Of a DNA stretch of 64,000 nucleotides, positions 11,646 to 23,549 are shown in pieces. The stretch lies in NCBI GenBank assembly GCA_039881145.1, contig JAYKKI010000016.1, positions 10,131,001-10,195,000 on the forward strand, given 5' to 3'. The notes below the pieces were generated by a model that was not told the DNA's origin, did not search any database, and worked only from the letters and a program-made list of their open reading frames with translations. Source of the DNA: Druceiella hillmani (taxonomy: Eukaryota; Arthropoda; Insecta; Lepidoptera; Hepialidae). Each line of letters starts with the position of its first letter. Within the stretch, counting starts at the first letter, position 1. The position numbers were made by a program, and so were the translations under genes.

Positions 11646-12153
11646 ATATAATGTAATCGTTATAGGTTACCTGTATATCTCTATGAATAAACTAATTGAT
11701 GTAGGTAAACTTCGAAGGTCTTTATTTCGTAATTTTATTCAAGCGGTTTCGGGCATATATTCGGCGGTATGGATTAAAAATATTCGAGAGCAAAGGAGTC
11801 TCCTATTTCATCGTAATCGGAACAGTATAGGACTTGACTTAACATAAAATTATTCTTTCTTTTATGTTCGTTTTACATATCGAAATTAATGTGAGAATAT
11901 TTGGATGTTACGGTCTATTGACTAAAGAGACTATAGGTACTAATTACCATCAAAAATAAATGGGTTTTATTTTACAATGGCCTAAAGGAAAATATGAAAA
12001 ACGGCATTTATCATAGGAAAAGAAATGTGTATTTCAATAATTAAAATTAAAGACTTTATTTATATGTATTACAAACTATCAGAATTTTTCTCTAAAATAG
12101 TTCAGTATAGATAAAGTTACGTAACTCAAAATTCTTAAAATTTTCTTTTTTAG

Positions 12154-12276
12154 GCAATTTCCTTCATTCCTGTCGTTCAGTTCATTATAAGGATAACCCG
12201 TAAAATTTTACCTCAAGAGCACTTTTCTTTCAAACGTAAAGAAACGAAACTTAATCTCAATATTTTATCTAAATAA
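12154..12276 (+). CDS. Candidate terminal exon, weak
   Basis: A very good acceptor (AAATTTTCTTTTTTAG) ends at 12153. The frame beginning at the next base is open for 40 codons (AISFIPVVQF at the start, many Lys near the end) and stops at TAA, which overlaps an AATAAA signal. I do not recognise it. The Lys- and Asn-rich end is typical of AT-rich non-coding DNA, so this could be chance. It lies 72 bases before a better exon candidate. Confidence 0.22.
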   Translation, partial: AISFIPVVQFIIRITRKILPQEHFSFKRKETKLNLNILSK

Positions 12277-12348
12277 AACACAATGTAATCCAAATATAGT
12301 AGCAGACAAGTGCGTAAACAAATAATGTGGCTAGCCGGTGTTTATCAG

Positions 12349-12484
12349 TGAATATGAAATACGATATATGGGCACGTGGCAGCTTTATCATCGAGCTAAG
12401 GAAGATTTCAAGGATAAGGATGCTATGCTATTTGTTATTCCCATTATGCTTGAGAAGATACTCAAATATAGCGACTGCAAAGAG
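12349..12484 (+). CDS. Candidate internal exon of 136 bp, unknown protein (gene A)
   Basis: Bounded by an acceptor (GTGTTTATCAG at 12348) and a donor (AAAGAG|GTAAAA at 12485), the exon has one base plus 45 codons with no stop. The residues look like a folded protein: RYMGTWQLYHRAKEDFK, then DAMLFVIPIMLEKILKYSD, an amphipathic and hydrophobic helix pair. The single first base completes the codon left open by the candidate at 3328 (GG+T, Gly), and the exon ends on a codon boundary, which matches the phase-0 start at 15522. I do not recognise the family. The surrounding kilobases are AT-rich and broken in all frames, which makes this island stand out. Confidence 0.5.
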
Positions 12485-12489
12485 GTAAA

Positions 12490-13550
12490 ATTATAAACGC
12501 AGGTAAAAATAAATTTAATATTATAGACGTATTAATAAATTTTTTATTTTTATAATACAATTTTTTTTTAATTTTCCTGAAGACAACATATTGAATTTAA
12601 AAAATACAGTGGCTGTAGTTATTTTTTCTGTCTCCGTCATTACAACTTTTTTGTCATTTTGTTATATCATTACTGAAAATTAATACCCGCTTTTCAATTA
12701 ATTATTTAACGATACATGAAGTTTTTTATCAGCAACATATATCCGGACAAATATCTGTGAGTTGCTAATCAGATTAATCAATTATGAATTTAGAAAAAAG
12801 TTGCTCTATTTTGTTATATTTTTCTTACACATCGAAATCAACTTTTGAATATTTGGATATAAATTTCTAAAAACTACAGAAAATATAGTACATAGCTTTA
12901 AAAATAATTGGGTCTTATTATAAAATGGCATTAATGAAAATATAAAAATCAATAGACGTTTAGTATTTGAAAACAAAGAAGATATTTATATGGCGAAAAC
13001 TAAACATTTTACTTATATTTATATAGAAATTATCAAGATCTTTCTCTAAAGTAATTAGGTATAAATGAAGCGACACATCTTAACAAGTCTTCAAATTTTC
13101 TTTAATTGATGAAAGTAATTAAAATTGTTAACTAAAAGAGTAAAGTTAGTTAGTTACGGTAGTATTAAAGACGAAGTTGTTATAGAAGCATCTTGTTGAG
13201 GCCATATTATAATTGAAGCTATATATTTAATTTAGAAAAAAAACTTTCTTTACATAGATCTAAAAAAGTATTAGTACCTAATAAAGGTTAACATAACATT
13301 GTCAAAATTTTAGTTTTGGTGAACAAATTAAAATATTTCAGGAGATAACTCCTTTATATTAAGATTATTTTTCAAAAATGGTTTTGTATTTATTTTGTCA
13401 GCTTTTAAAAATTACTTTGCTATTTTTCATCATGTTCATTGTTCAATCTGCCTATTTATTAATTTTTTGAATGCATTAATGTTCATATAGAATATTCCAG
13501 AACTTACAGATTTATTCATAGATAGGCTGTGTGTCATGTCATACACTGAT
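12490..13550. other. Intron-like, no gene recognised
   Basis: AT-rich with several runs of T and A; no repeat or frame stands out. Confidence 0.5.
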
Positions 13551-13554
13551 ACCA

Positions 13555-13604
13555 TTTTATTTATCCTGTGACACTATAGCCAGTGTGTCACGGGATAAAT
13601 AAAA
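13555..13604. repeat. Inverted repeat, 20-base arms
   Basis: TTTTATTTATCCTGTGACAC (13555-13574) pairs with GTGTCACGGGATAAATAAAA (13585-13604) with one mismatch and a 10-base loop. An isolated foldback; it could be the tip of a small MITE. Confidence 0.75.
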
Positions 13605-14269
13605 CCACTTAAGACTCGTAAGGTGAGTTCTACAGTCGCGACTGTTTCGTGCAAACATGTGAGTTTATTTTGTACTTTTTTTAAACTATGCAAGTATTTA
13701 TATCATTTTTTAACAATGCAAATATATGGGCCAGTATGTATTTCATTAAAATAATGCAAAATTTTTCGTAGTCGAGTTAAATTTTGTTTAATTTCTAATT
13801 TTTTCATTAGGTTAAGTTTGTTATAATAACCATTAGTAATGTTAAATTATTATTAAATTTTCCAATATAACTAAAAAATTAACTCTTCCCATATAAGTAA
13901 AATATGCGCCTGTGAAACTATTTTCGTAAACATGTGTAACAAGATATTTATTGTAGAAATCCCGCTGAAATACCGAATTGACAGTATAAACTCTCAGTTT
14001 CTTGATATTTGCTCAAGAACAGATTTCAAGAACAAATTATAAGTAATAAAAGTCAAAGCAAATCAAGTATTACATTGACGAGATAACAAATGTTTTGTAT
14101 TATTGACTAACATAAGACTAACTAAAAGTGACTATTAAAAAGAAATATATATCAGCTTTTAATAGTTTTATTGGGAAAATACTAGTACATTTACAACGCT
14201 CCTGTATAAAGTTTGAAAGTGTTAAGAGTTTATACTATAAGTAAAGATTCATATGCATTTTGTGGTACT

Positions 14270-14760
14270 CAGGAAAAGTTATTGTGTTTTGTGGCGGTCT
14301 CACCCAGGTATGAGATTATGTATATAATTGTGGTTTCAGAAAATTATTTTCCTAAACATTTGTGTTTTATATATAAATAAAGCGCCTTCAAGTCAAACTT
14401 AATATTAACTTCAACATTCAATATCGATACCCCCAACAAGGTTCATGAGGACTGTGTATTAAAACTTAATTAACGTAATACAAATCTAAGCAAGTCTGTT
14501 ACTGTGATTTCAAGGTCATTTTCATTGTTTTTGATGTCGCCACATCTCAGTCGGGTATGAGATCTCATACATAATTGTGGTTTTAGAAAGTTATTTTTCT
14601 GAGAATTTGTGTTTTACCTGTGAATAAAATGCCTTCAAGTCAAACTTAATATTAACTTCAAAATTTAGTATCGATGCCCACAACAATGTTCATGAGGACC
14701 GTGTATTAAAACACACAAAGCAAATCTGTTACTCTGATTTCAAGGAAGAAAATTCTTGTT
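14270..14760. repeat. Tandem duplication, unit about 248 bp
   Basis: Shared landmarks are offset by 247-248 bases: ATAATTGTGGTTT (14323 and 14571), CCTTCAAGTCAAACTTAAT and GTTCATGAGGAC (14441 and 14688). A 17-base deletion in unit 2 shortens the later offset to 230 (CTGTTACT at 14496 and 14726). The copies differ at many positions, so the event is old. No frame is open across a unit, and I do not recognise the unit as a known element. Confidence 0.85.
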
Positions 14761-14764
14761 GTTC

Positions 14765-15515
14765 TTGATGTAATTCAAACTCTTTTCACTTTACTTAGTA
14801 TTATACTCTAAATGACACCAGATTGAGGCGAATTCTAGTATTGAAATAATTTCATTAGCGTAATATTTAAATATTAATGTGTGGTGTATTCCATATTAAG
14901 ATCAACTTATTTTTTAAACCAATTAAATATTAAATCGATTTGACATTATTTTGTTTGCCATAGTAAAGGTTGTTTTGGGAAAAATTTCAATAAAATTTAT
15001 AATTTTAAATTATCTTGCGCATTTCAATTTTAATATTACATACACGACCGAGTCTATGACCCATTTAATAGAATTTTCTTTTACACGCTTTATTAAATCA
15101 TGCATGAACCTGTGTATTAAAGCTTGTGAAATATACACTATTGCTATATATATAAATATATCAATCAAAAAGATACATTTTAATTTATTCGGTAAGTTGA
15201 GTATCATTATTCCTCTTCATTTTTAAATCTCTTCACCACATGCTGTGTTTCGGTTTTTCGTCTCTTTTTTTTAATTAGGATGAAATATTTAAATCATGCG
15301 CGTCGTCGCTTTGCAAGAGCCACGTAATTCAAACATGGACTCATGTTGTTCATGATCATTTATACCGTATGATGAGTGTAGCAAAGCTGCGTATATTTGC
15401 ACAGGAACATTATTTTTACATGCTTGTTATCGTGCATTTAAGTGTGTAGACACTTTTATGAAATATTCCCCGTGGGCTGGTCAAAAATTACACAGATAAG
15501 AAAAATTTGACTTTG
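14765..15515. other. Intron-like, no gene recognised
   Basis: Overlapping open frames on both strands at about 14951-15226 are AT-driven. From 15290 the sequence has more CpG (GCGCGTCGTCGC), but no frame is convincing until the acceptor at 15521. Confidence 0.45.
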
Positions 15516-15521
15516 TTTCAG

Positions 15522-15647
15522 GGTTCCAATAAGTCGAAAGTGGCGCCACTGGCATCCGGGGAAATTGGCAATACGCTTTATATCAAAAGCGGAGTATACA
15601 GAGAGCTTCGTCAAATTCGATATCAAAGTCGCGGTTACATTTTGTAA
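15522..15647 (+). CDS. Candidate terminal exon, 41 codons plus stop (gene A)
   Basis: A textbook acceptor (TTTGACTTTGTTTCAG, ending 15521) is followed by 41 open codons and TAA. Residues run from GSNKSKVAPLASGE through NTLYIKSGVYRELRQ to YQSRGYIL, with balanced composition and codons unlike the flanking DNA. AATAAA at 15721-15726, about 75 bases past the stop, is a plausible polyadenylation signal. The exon starts in phase 0 and can join the 12349-12484 candidate, which ends in phase 0. I do not recognise the protein. The basic C-terminal tail hints at a cytosolic or membrane-proximal end, but that is a guess. Confidence 0.55.
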   Translation, partial: GSNKSKVAPLASGEIGNTLYIKSGVYRELRQIRYQSRGYIL

Positions 15648-15720
15648 AACGTGTCTCTTAACATTTACTTATATTTTACATTTTATAGCATATCACATTT
15701 CGAAGTAACTTACAGATATA

Positions 15721-15726
15721 AATAAA
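15721..15726 (+). terminator. Candidate polyadenylation signal AATAAA
   Basis: Exact AATAAA, about 75 bases downstream of the TAA of the terminal exon candidate, followed by T-rich and GT-containing sequence. AT-rich DNA has many such hexamers, so its value lies in its position only. Confidence 0.35.
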
Positions 15727-15729
15727 TTT

Positions 15730-17360
15730 GATATTTGAACTTATTCAATTAAAGTTCTTTATTTGAGTGTATTTTTTTCAATGCAGTGTGCATTCAAAAT
15801 ACACTACATTAAAAGTATATTAATTTCAGAAAATATATTAAAGTAATTTCGATGTATTAATTTCAGTAAATTTAACTCTTTTACCTTCTTGAATAATTTT
15901 GCAATAAGAATATATAATAAATAATTAAAGTTAACGAAATTTAATAAAATATGTATGCAATATAGATCAGATATTGCCTTTTATTTAATAGGCCATTAAA
16001 TGAATCCTGTGCTGAGTTTCCCAAAATTTATCTCATTTCAAAAAAATTATCTCATTTCACAAAATGTAATGCTACAAGGACATGAATTTTCCAAAAAACT
16101 TTATATTTTTTACACCATTTAAAGTCTTAACATGAAATGGTCTTAAAATGTATCTAATAATTTTGTTTTGACCAAAAAAATGTGTAAATTTAACGAGCAA
16201 GATATGGTAAGTATCGGTGATATTAAAGCATGATACGACACATTCTTCTGCTCCTAAGTTTAATATTATATGCGTTACAAATAAACATCCCAAGAAGAAT
16301 TTAATAACTATGCTATTAACAGTTTTCCAAATTTTCCCTTCAAATAATTTATCAGTCGAACATAGTTCAATCGTTACACATGATTAAACTTTCTCTTAAC
16401 TTTCCAGCAACATATATTTGATTTTACTTTAAGATGAATTATATACCGTTGCATAATTCTTCTTAAAGTAATTATGTTTCATTTGTTGCCCTACATTTTG
16501 TAGTATATGTTTTATCTAAAAATTTTATTACAAGGATTTCGTGCCTCCAAAGGAAAGCAAGTCAATCTGATTTTCACAACAATTTTTACAAAAATTACTA
16601 TGTACACAAATTTGAAGTTTTACAAATTAACGAAGGATATCAATCCGCATAATCCCAATGCACTGAAAAATGCTCATATTAAGTTATAGAGGCAGAAAAT
16701 GTAGTTTCTTTTTTCAATTTAATTTATTGTGTCGAGCATGAATTGGCAGGGCAACCGATAAAGATAATAAAACATTTGTTTTAATTTCACTTAGATAATA
16801 TTAAAGATGTTCAAATATTTCACAAAAATTTTCTCACAAATAATTTGGCTTATAAACTTTAAATTGTTCTATGAATCTTATCTTTAATTAATAATTTATC
16901 TTTAATTGAAGCTATGCATATTATTTGGTATTTATATAAATATTTTACACTCACAAATATTTATACGAGAATTTCATAGGAAAGTAATAAAAGACTGCAA
17001 TTTTTTTAGAATTCCATATTAGCTAGTTTTAGATACATTACTGAATGTATTCACAAAGATATGTACCCTCTCCTAATTTCCAAAACAAGCATAGTTATAA
17101 TTATGATGAAAATAACATTACTAGTTGTTTATCTGGAAATTCCCCAAAATTTATAGCAATGATCACAAATCTTATAGTTTTTGAGGAAATTGTCACAGTA
17201 TTGTCACGTATGTACAATTACCTATTAGGATATATTATATTATAGATGTCGTTGTAGCATATACATTTTGTGAAATGAGATAAACTTTATTAATATGATA
17301 GGATATATGGTATAAAAATAATATTAATATTTGTGATAAGTTTAATAGAACTAATGTTAC
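15730..17360. other. No gene recognised
   Basis: AT-rich. A near-exact direct repeat ATTATCTCATTTCA occurs twice at about 16027-16062. Open frames of 60-73 codons on either strand here lack motifs or splice context. Confidence 0.5.
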
Positions 17361-17370
17361 CCGTAAATGT

Positions 17371-17577
17371 CATCACCTTGGTGTGTTGGGTTGATCACAA
17401 GGCATACGGCCTTTGACGATGCGACGCACCGCGGCGACCCGGGTTCGATTCCCGGCCGTTCGTCGAACGGGGCTGGACTGGTGTTGTGGTTGGCTGTAAG
17501 AGATTGCTCTTGTAGCAATAAGTCCGCCATATGTATCAATTAGATACATTAAAGTAGATAAATAAATAAATAAATGT
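17371..17577 (+). mobile_element. tRNA-derived SINE, full-length-like copy
   Basis: The head holds a tRNA-like promoter: an A-box-like part near 17382 (TGTTGGGTTGATCACAAGGC) and an exact B-box GGTTCGATTCC at 17442-17452 within CCGGGTTCGATTCCCGG. It is followed by a body (GGGCTGGACTGGTGTTGTGG, TAAGAGATTGCTCTTG, AATAAGTCCGCC) and an (AAAT)n tail. A LINE-type tail with TAAGTCCGCC suggests mobilisation by a partner LINE. TAAATGT occurs at both ends (17364-17370 and 17571-17577) as a possible, low-complexity target duplication. The head does not fold as a complete tRNA, so it is not a tRNA gene. The minus-strand frame across it is an artefact. Confidence 0.85.
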
Positions 17578-17579
17578 AT

Positions 17580-18530
17580 ATTGGAGCCTGAGTGTGTAGG
17601 ACTAGTTTTACAGGTGGTTAACAGATTAGTTAGATAGTTTTACAGGTGGTTATTACGATTACTGTGTTTTCCTTCTATTAATAACAGATACTTTAGTTAT
17701 TATATAAATAATTTTCGATTGTTTAATCAATTTAAAAAAGAAATGGTGCAAATATAAATAAATATATAACCCGATTCTTATTTAAAATAAATGGTTGAGT
17801 TATGGTTCCATTTATTTTAATTATTTCAATATAATAATTTCGATCCGTATTTATGAATGTACGAAGCCTAATATTTTAGAACTCTTTTAAAACGATTTCG
17901 CATTATGTTATACAACCGGTCAAGAAAAGTATTTCCCAGATGAAATCATACTTTCATACATACAACATTTAGTAACCGGATATTAATTTAAATTATAACC
18001 TCTTTACTTCTTTGCTTAAAACCATTAAATTAGAACGAGCTCACAATTACCACAACTCGATTGATGTTAACAATACAAATTGTCAAAACGGGATTGTTAT
18101 CAATTTTCGAAGGGAAAATTTATTTTAAACTGTGGAAAAGTTGAAGACGATGTATTGTACTTAAGGAATTAGATAATTTACTAACTCAAATATGTTTAAA
18201 AATGTTTTAATCGCAGGACGTTGGACCAGATTACAGAAAAAGTTCCCATTATAAATATTGTGTATCGCATACTATGACAGTATTGAATAAAAAACAGTTC
18301 TTCAATATTCAGTCACTTGAAGAATATCCATATAAATATAATGTATGGCACTGATTAATAATTATTGTTATAAATTAATTATTTATACACATATATAAAA
18401 ATCTATCTTCGAGTAAATTGCCTGAAATTTACTAGAGTTTAACATAAAGACATGAAACAATTTATATTGGGCTCAAGAAGGTATTGTTTTCACTTCTAAT
18501 TATTCATGAAATTACTACATGTCTGTAAAA
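17580..18530. other. No gene recognised
   Basis: A 29-base phrase containing TAGTTTTACAGGTGGTTA is nearly repeated at about 17603 and 17634. The rest is AT-rich without open frames. Confidence 0.5.
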
Positions 18531-18552
18531 TTTCACTCTCCCTTAATTACAG

Positions 18553-18795
18553 GGTGTTGACTCCCTACGTCGCAGATGTGTTTGTTCCATCGACAAAATA
18601 ATGTCTGCATTGTTCACGTTTATTAAAGTCCTCGTTAACACGATGACATTGCACACACCAGATCGAGAAACTTTTCGAATGCGGTGGATTCACGATTCAT
18701 CACGAAGCAGACCTCGGTGTGATATGTTCTTAATGTACGTTTGCGTGCGTTTATCAAGTAGGTTCACTGCCCGAATATACGTAATATACATATAC
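18553..18795 (+). CDS. Possible exon after a strong acceptor, frame uncertain
   Basis: A pyrimidine-rich acceptor (TTCACTCTCCCTTAATTACAG) ends at 18552, and the next 250 bases are GC-richer than their surroundings. Two readings compete. Frame 0 is open past 18900 (GVDSLRRRCVCSIDK then an ATG at 18601) but becomes Tyr- and Ile-rich after 18790. A frame offset by one base gives a very short terminal exon, VLTPYVADVFVPSTK and stop. I cannot choose between them and recognise neither. A conserved 3' UTR or non-coding element is also possible. Confidence 0.25.
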
Positions 18796-18909
18796 AATCC
18801 CATTTTTACACATTTTTCTAATAAGATCTCATTAAGAGTATTAACGATTATAAATGAACTAACGTTTCTCCGTGATTCGCTGCGTGGTATTAGGGGGTTG
18901 TAAAAACCT

Positions 18910-20465
18910 TTTTCTCTCGCAAAAACAGGAAAAGATTTTAATTAGGCCGCTTATATATTTATGAGATAAGTTTTGTTTGGAACTTAATTTGCAAACCTAA
19001 TGTTTAACTTGTTATGGTGCAGTGTGGAGTCTCGACAAAAATGCCGCGTTAACATTTAACTCATAAATTGGGCTTGTAAAATATAACGTGCTGCACTTTC
19101 AAAAGTAAAATTAATAGCAGCGTGTTTAGTTGTTGGTGTGTGGAGATAATTTTTTTTAGCGTTAAGATTCACTTCTCTGCTCTCTAAAATTATAATGTAA
19201 TAATATAAAGCTTACTTTTTAATCTAGGATCTGTAATATTTATGTGCAAATCTTCCTTTAAATCTGTCAGGCCTTTTAAGCATATATACAAACCAACAAA
19301 TAAACAGAGCGTTTCACTTTGACTAACTTATAATTAGGAATATACATTATTAGCTGTTGTGTAACCTCATATTTTTTCCGATTGAATTATAATTAAATGG
19401 AAAAATATGTCTTCAAATAAGATTTTTCATAATAGCAATAATATGATAAAGCAGTTTTTATCTGAAAGCCTAACAAAAATTTAATAATATTCACCAAACA
19501 AATGGAATTATTCGCAAACATAAAATGTGTTATTAAAAATTGTTTAAGACCTAAATTTGTCTGAAAAGCATTTGTATCCATAAAAACTAAATCCCCTTAT
19601 TAACTATTCACTTGTAAGATATGTTTTATTTCTTAGCAAACATTAAATTACATAAAGTGGATTAAATAGGTAAAAGTCTGCATTAACCACGTTAAGCTAC
19701 TAGGAGACCATCATAACTCTTTAATCCTTGATAACAAATATTATTATGGTTCACAATATAAAAATCTAAAAACGATACCGTTGTCTATATTAAATCGTTA
19801 TTATCGATGCGTTGTCATTGCCGATAGTGATCGTCATTGTCGATAACGATATCATTGTTGGTATAAAACCATACGACTATTTCTATTATATCTAAACTTT
19901 GGTTTGAATTATTAGGATTACTTAGATGAACAAAATTTGTACTCGAAACTTTGTTCGTGAGAGGTAGTGGAATGACAGCATTATTGATAAAAAGAAACGT
20001 GAACTTGGTATAAAATTAATAAATATAATAAAAACCTGTCAAGCACAAGTAGAATTCTTACTACGAGGCTTTCGAATATATATAAGCACTTACAAATATT
20101 CAAGGATTCATAATATTTTGCTTGAATTAAACATAAATGAAAAATTTGCACAAACTAAATATATTCCTTATATATCTTCTACAGGCATAAAACATGGTCC
20201 GTATTTCAAAATAAATAAAATCTAAAATAGTTATTCTAGATTTTATTTTATTGCTTTAGTTTTTCTGTAATCCTCTAGTCAGGATCTTAAACCCTGTTAT
20301 CTTTCTGTTTTTGGCTAAGTAATTTCAGAATGAAGCCGAAATGTTTTATTTTCATATATTTCTTTGAATGTATATTTTAAATACATAGTTAAAAATTATG
20401 AAAGATATATTTTTGTTTTTTTCGTATCAACTCATATGTTACATAAAATTAAAATAAATTTCAAG
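18910..20465. other. No gene recognised
   Basis: AT-rich. At 19795-19860 short words such as ATTGTCGATAACGATATC and TTGTCATTGCCGATAG recur imperfectly. A hairpin AATAAAATCTA with its complement lies at about 20213-20250. No coding signal. Confidence 0.5.
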
Positions 20466-20468
20466 ACA

Positions 20469-20508
20469 ATATATATATATATATATATGTGTGTATGTGT
20501 GTGTGTGT

Positions 20509-20567
<59 letters not shown>
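20469..20567. repeat. Compound (TA)n-(TG)n microsatellite
   Basis: TA repeats flank a short TG-rich core (GTGTGTATGTGTGTGTGTG). The 89-codon frame here owes its length to the repeat. Confidence 0.95.
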
Positions 20568-20569
<2 letters not shown>

Positions 20570-20571
<2 letters not shown>

Positions 20572-22270
20572 GATTTATTCACCTTTACTATAATTCATTT
20601 TTGAAATGTCCAAAATATATATTACCATACTGAATTTTTAACATTTAAAATTTCTACTTGGTATTGTTTATGAGAAAATCGGTTGTAAACATCGGATATA
20701 TAAATATATTGTCTATTACGCTTTTCATAAATCTATATACATGGTGCATATTTAAAAAAAATATAATATCTAGAATCATCGCTATAATTTTCCTACAATC
20801 TTTGCGTGGGCATCTAAAACCCATTTTTTTCATAATTTTACGGTGAGTGTTTTCGGAAATAAGGGGATTATTTTTGGATCTTTTTCAGTATATCTCTGAA
20901 GTTATTATACCAAAAAAATGTACAATATTTTTGACATCTTTATAATTGGCGTTTTGAACTGACGTCTCACACTATATATGGAAATAATAAAGAACTTATT
21001 AGTATGCTTATTTAAAATGTCACTTTTAAATTTCTAAACCATATTATTCTATTGAAATATGCGGGGGTTCATATGTTTTATCATTATGCCAAATTTCAAT
21101 TTCTACCTAAGAACTCATACAATTACTTGAGAACTCAAAAGAGATAAATACTGTTGCAATTAGTATATTTTGAATAATATTTGGCATTATTAGAAATTTC
21201 TTTAAATTTATATTGCTAATTACTACTATTATTTCTATATAACCATTATATATAGAGTGAGTGAGCGCTAAACAGGTACTCTGGCAAGATTATCTGAATG
21301 TAAAATTCTAACCATTATTTTATTTTGTTTTATTACAGACTTGAATGCTTATAATTATCTATATTTCTGGAATCTGTATAAATAAATACAGCTTATTTGT
21401 TACATAAAAAAAAAATTTAAGATAAAGAAATAAACAGATTTATTCTAGAAATACGAGGATTAATATAAAAAGTGAATTTACGTGAATGATTAAAAACATC
21501 TATATTTTTAGAGGGTGGATTTAACAAAGATACAGTAAGAACTATTCTGAATGAAGTAAATGCAACATAAGCTCAGCAAATTCTTATATCACGACAAACG
21601 CAGTCCATTTCTTATGTCATCATATCGATCATATTAGACCACATTTAATATAACAGCAAATATCAACGAATCCTTTCAAGCTGTGAAAATTTGCATTTAT
21701 TCACACGGTAACTTGATATGGTAGCTGCACAATATCAAGCTATTAATAGTATGGTTACGTTGTAACTAGTAAATATAATAATCAAATGAAGGTTACCTTT
21801 TGGATTGAATCAGGTAACCGGTGTCTTAAATTTTACCAAAGAAAACCTTATCTATGGAATATATAAAAAATTTAAATTACACACACTTTAGGGACTTCAT
21901 AGTTCTTTTTGTACTTAAGTACAATCAGTGTTCCGAAAATAATATTATTTTCATTGTAATGAATCTTTAGAAGCCTTTTGAAATTGTAATCTACATGAAC
22001 ACCAACAAGATCATTTTAGACGTTCAACAATATTAATTTAGAACCAGTTATCATAAAATAGAATAACATCAAATATTCAACATGAATACATCTAATCAAC
22101 ACCCTGTTGATTAAAGGTCATATTTATGAGCCCTTTTGATATTATTAATTCAAGCAAATATGAATATTATATTATGTGTATCAATCTCTAGTTATATTAG
22201 CTTATTTTTTAAAATAGGTGACAATATATTTAATGAATTTGAATTTTCTTATTTAGCATCTTTGGCTTAG
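20570..22270. other. No gene recognised
   Basis: AT-rich. No motif or repeat stands out before the transposase pseudogene begins. Confidence 0.5.
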
Positions 22271-22279
22271 GTTCCAAGA

Positions 22280-23345
22280 TATTTTCGAAGTTGTTTTAGT
22301 AGTTTTCTGATATTCTTGTGGCACTCGTAGCCGAGTCAATTATTTTCACACTTCTCTTGGATTAACATTAACAACATTAGCTACTTCAAACAGACCTAAT
22401 GAAAACACATTCCTACCTGCGGGCCAAACTCAACCCTTAAATTCATTTGTGATATTCGTAATGGTAGCCACTCATTCGTAAACCTCACCAAACAACTTTA
22501 CAATATAATATTGAGTAACCTGTCTACCTGCGTCTGATCGAAGCCATTTCTCGACTACATGATAGGTATTTAATGGTTTAAAGATTGACACATATACTGG
22601 ACGCAGTTAATGTGGTCTATGCCCAGGAAGTTGACTTATAATTATTCCTTTTTCTCTTACCAATAGTAGGGCTCCTAAATTCCTTGTATATGTTGTATGA
22701 CCATCTAGGAGGAACACTAATTTTTTTCTGGCATTAGCTTGATAGCCACAAATTAATGTAGGCTCTGATATCGCAAAAAAACCGAGTCACCATATGTTAC
22801 TTCTACAAAACATCTCCTTTGAATATCAAAATCGGTAAAACAAATTAACCAGCTGCATTGATACAACAAACTGCAGCTATGCTGATGCCACGCTCACCAT
22901 TTGTCACTGATTCAAACTATTTTTCACCTCTTAAGGTCACAAATTTCTGAGCCTTTTTTGTACAGTGGAAATTCCCGTCACATTGCTATTAAAAATATTG
23001 CTGGCTTGGATTGAATGATCGCCTACAATCTTCTAGAGTCAATCGTAAAAATGCACATATTCTCACAGTTAAATCCTTTTATTTCATTGGGTGAATTTCT
23101 TCGATTTTCCAACACTTATTTGTGGAAAACCATTCTTAAATGCTTGGAAATAATGCTTGCTAGTCATTTCTTTACCTTTATTAAAGCAATAAAAAATATT
23201 AATATATTCTGCAATTTGGTAAGTGTTTAACTTACCTAGATGGTTGACAAGTTTCGGTTTTTGTTCAGCACAGAAAACTGTCGGCGTTCCGTCATGTGTA
23301 ACATCGATATTAACAAACTCTTGGCTCCTATCACTCTTTAGAGAT
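22280..23345 (-). pseudogene. pogo/Tigger-family DDE transposase pseudogene
   Basis: Read on the minus strand, the fragments follow the pogo/Tigger order. First comes GTPTVFCAEQKPKLV near 23300, matching the second half of the N-terminal DNA-binding region. Then FPQISVGKSK and IVGDHSIQASNIF, then NVTGISTVQK where the family has DETG. Next is LLDGHTTYTRN with the second catalytic Asp (about 22704), then SIFKPLNTY, EKWLRS and VTQYY. The first Asp reads as Asn and the third, in the family's LQPLDV motif, as Tyr. Several in-frame stops are present, though one frame serves most of 22340-22740. The element is dead. TIRs and TA duplication were not found by eye. Family assignment is firm; subfamily is not. 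Confidence 0.88.
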
Positions 23346-23458
23346 TTCAGTACACCTATTTCTTCAATACCCTTTTTTTCTCAGCAGTTACCAAAATAAT
23401 ATATAACATAACTTAGATGATTTTTCTAACCTATTATAGAATTGGTTGTATAAATTGT

Positions 23459-23483
23459 ACACACACACACACACATACATATA

Positions 23484-23542
<59 letters not shown>

Positions 23543-23548
23543 ATATTT
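23459..23548. repeat. Compound (CA)n-(TA)n microsatellite
   Basis: A CA tract is followed by two TA blocks separated by TTTATA interruptions. Confidence 0.95.
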
Positions 23549-23549
23549 C

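Noticed and set aside
14951..15226. Overlapping open frames on both strands
   Set aside because: Both are AT-driven with no motifs, and opposite-strand overlap here reflects low stop density by chance.
17376..17455. tRNA gene suggested by the GGTTCGATTCC B-box
   Set aside because: The head lacks a full cloverleaf and acceptor stem and continues into a SINE body and (AAAT)n tail; a second copy has the body alone.
17357..17539. 60-codon minus-strand frame with RPGIEPGSPRC
   Set aside because: It is the reverse translation of the SINE promoter, an artefact seen wherever such SINEs occur.
20364..20633. 89-codon frame
   Set aside because: Its length comes from a TA/TG microsatellite.
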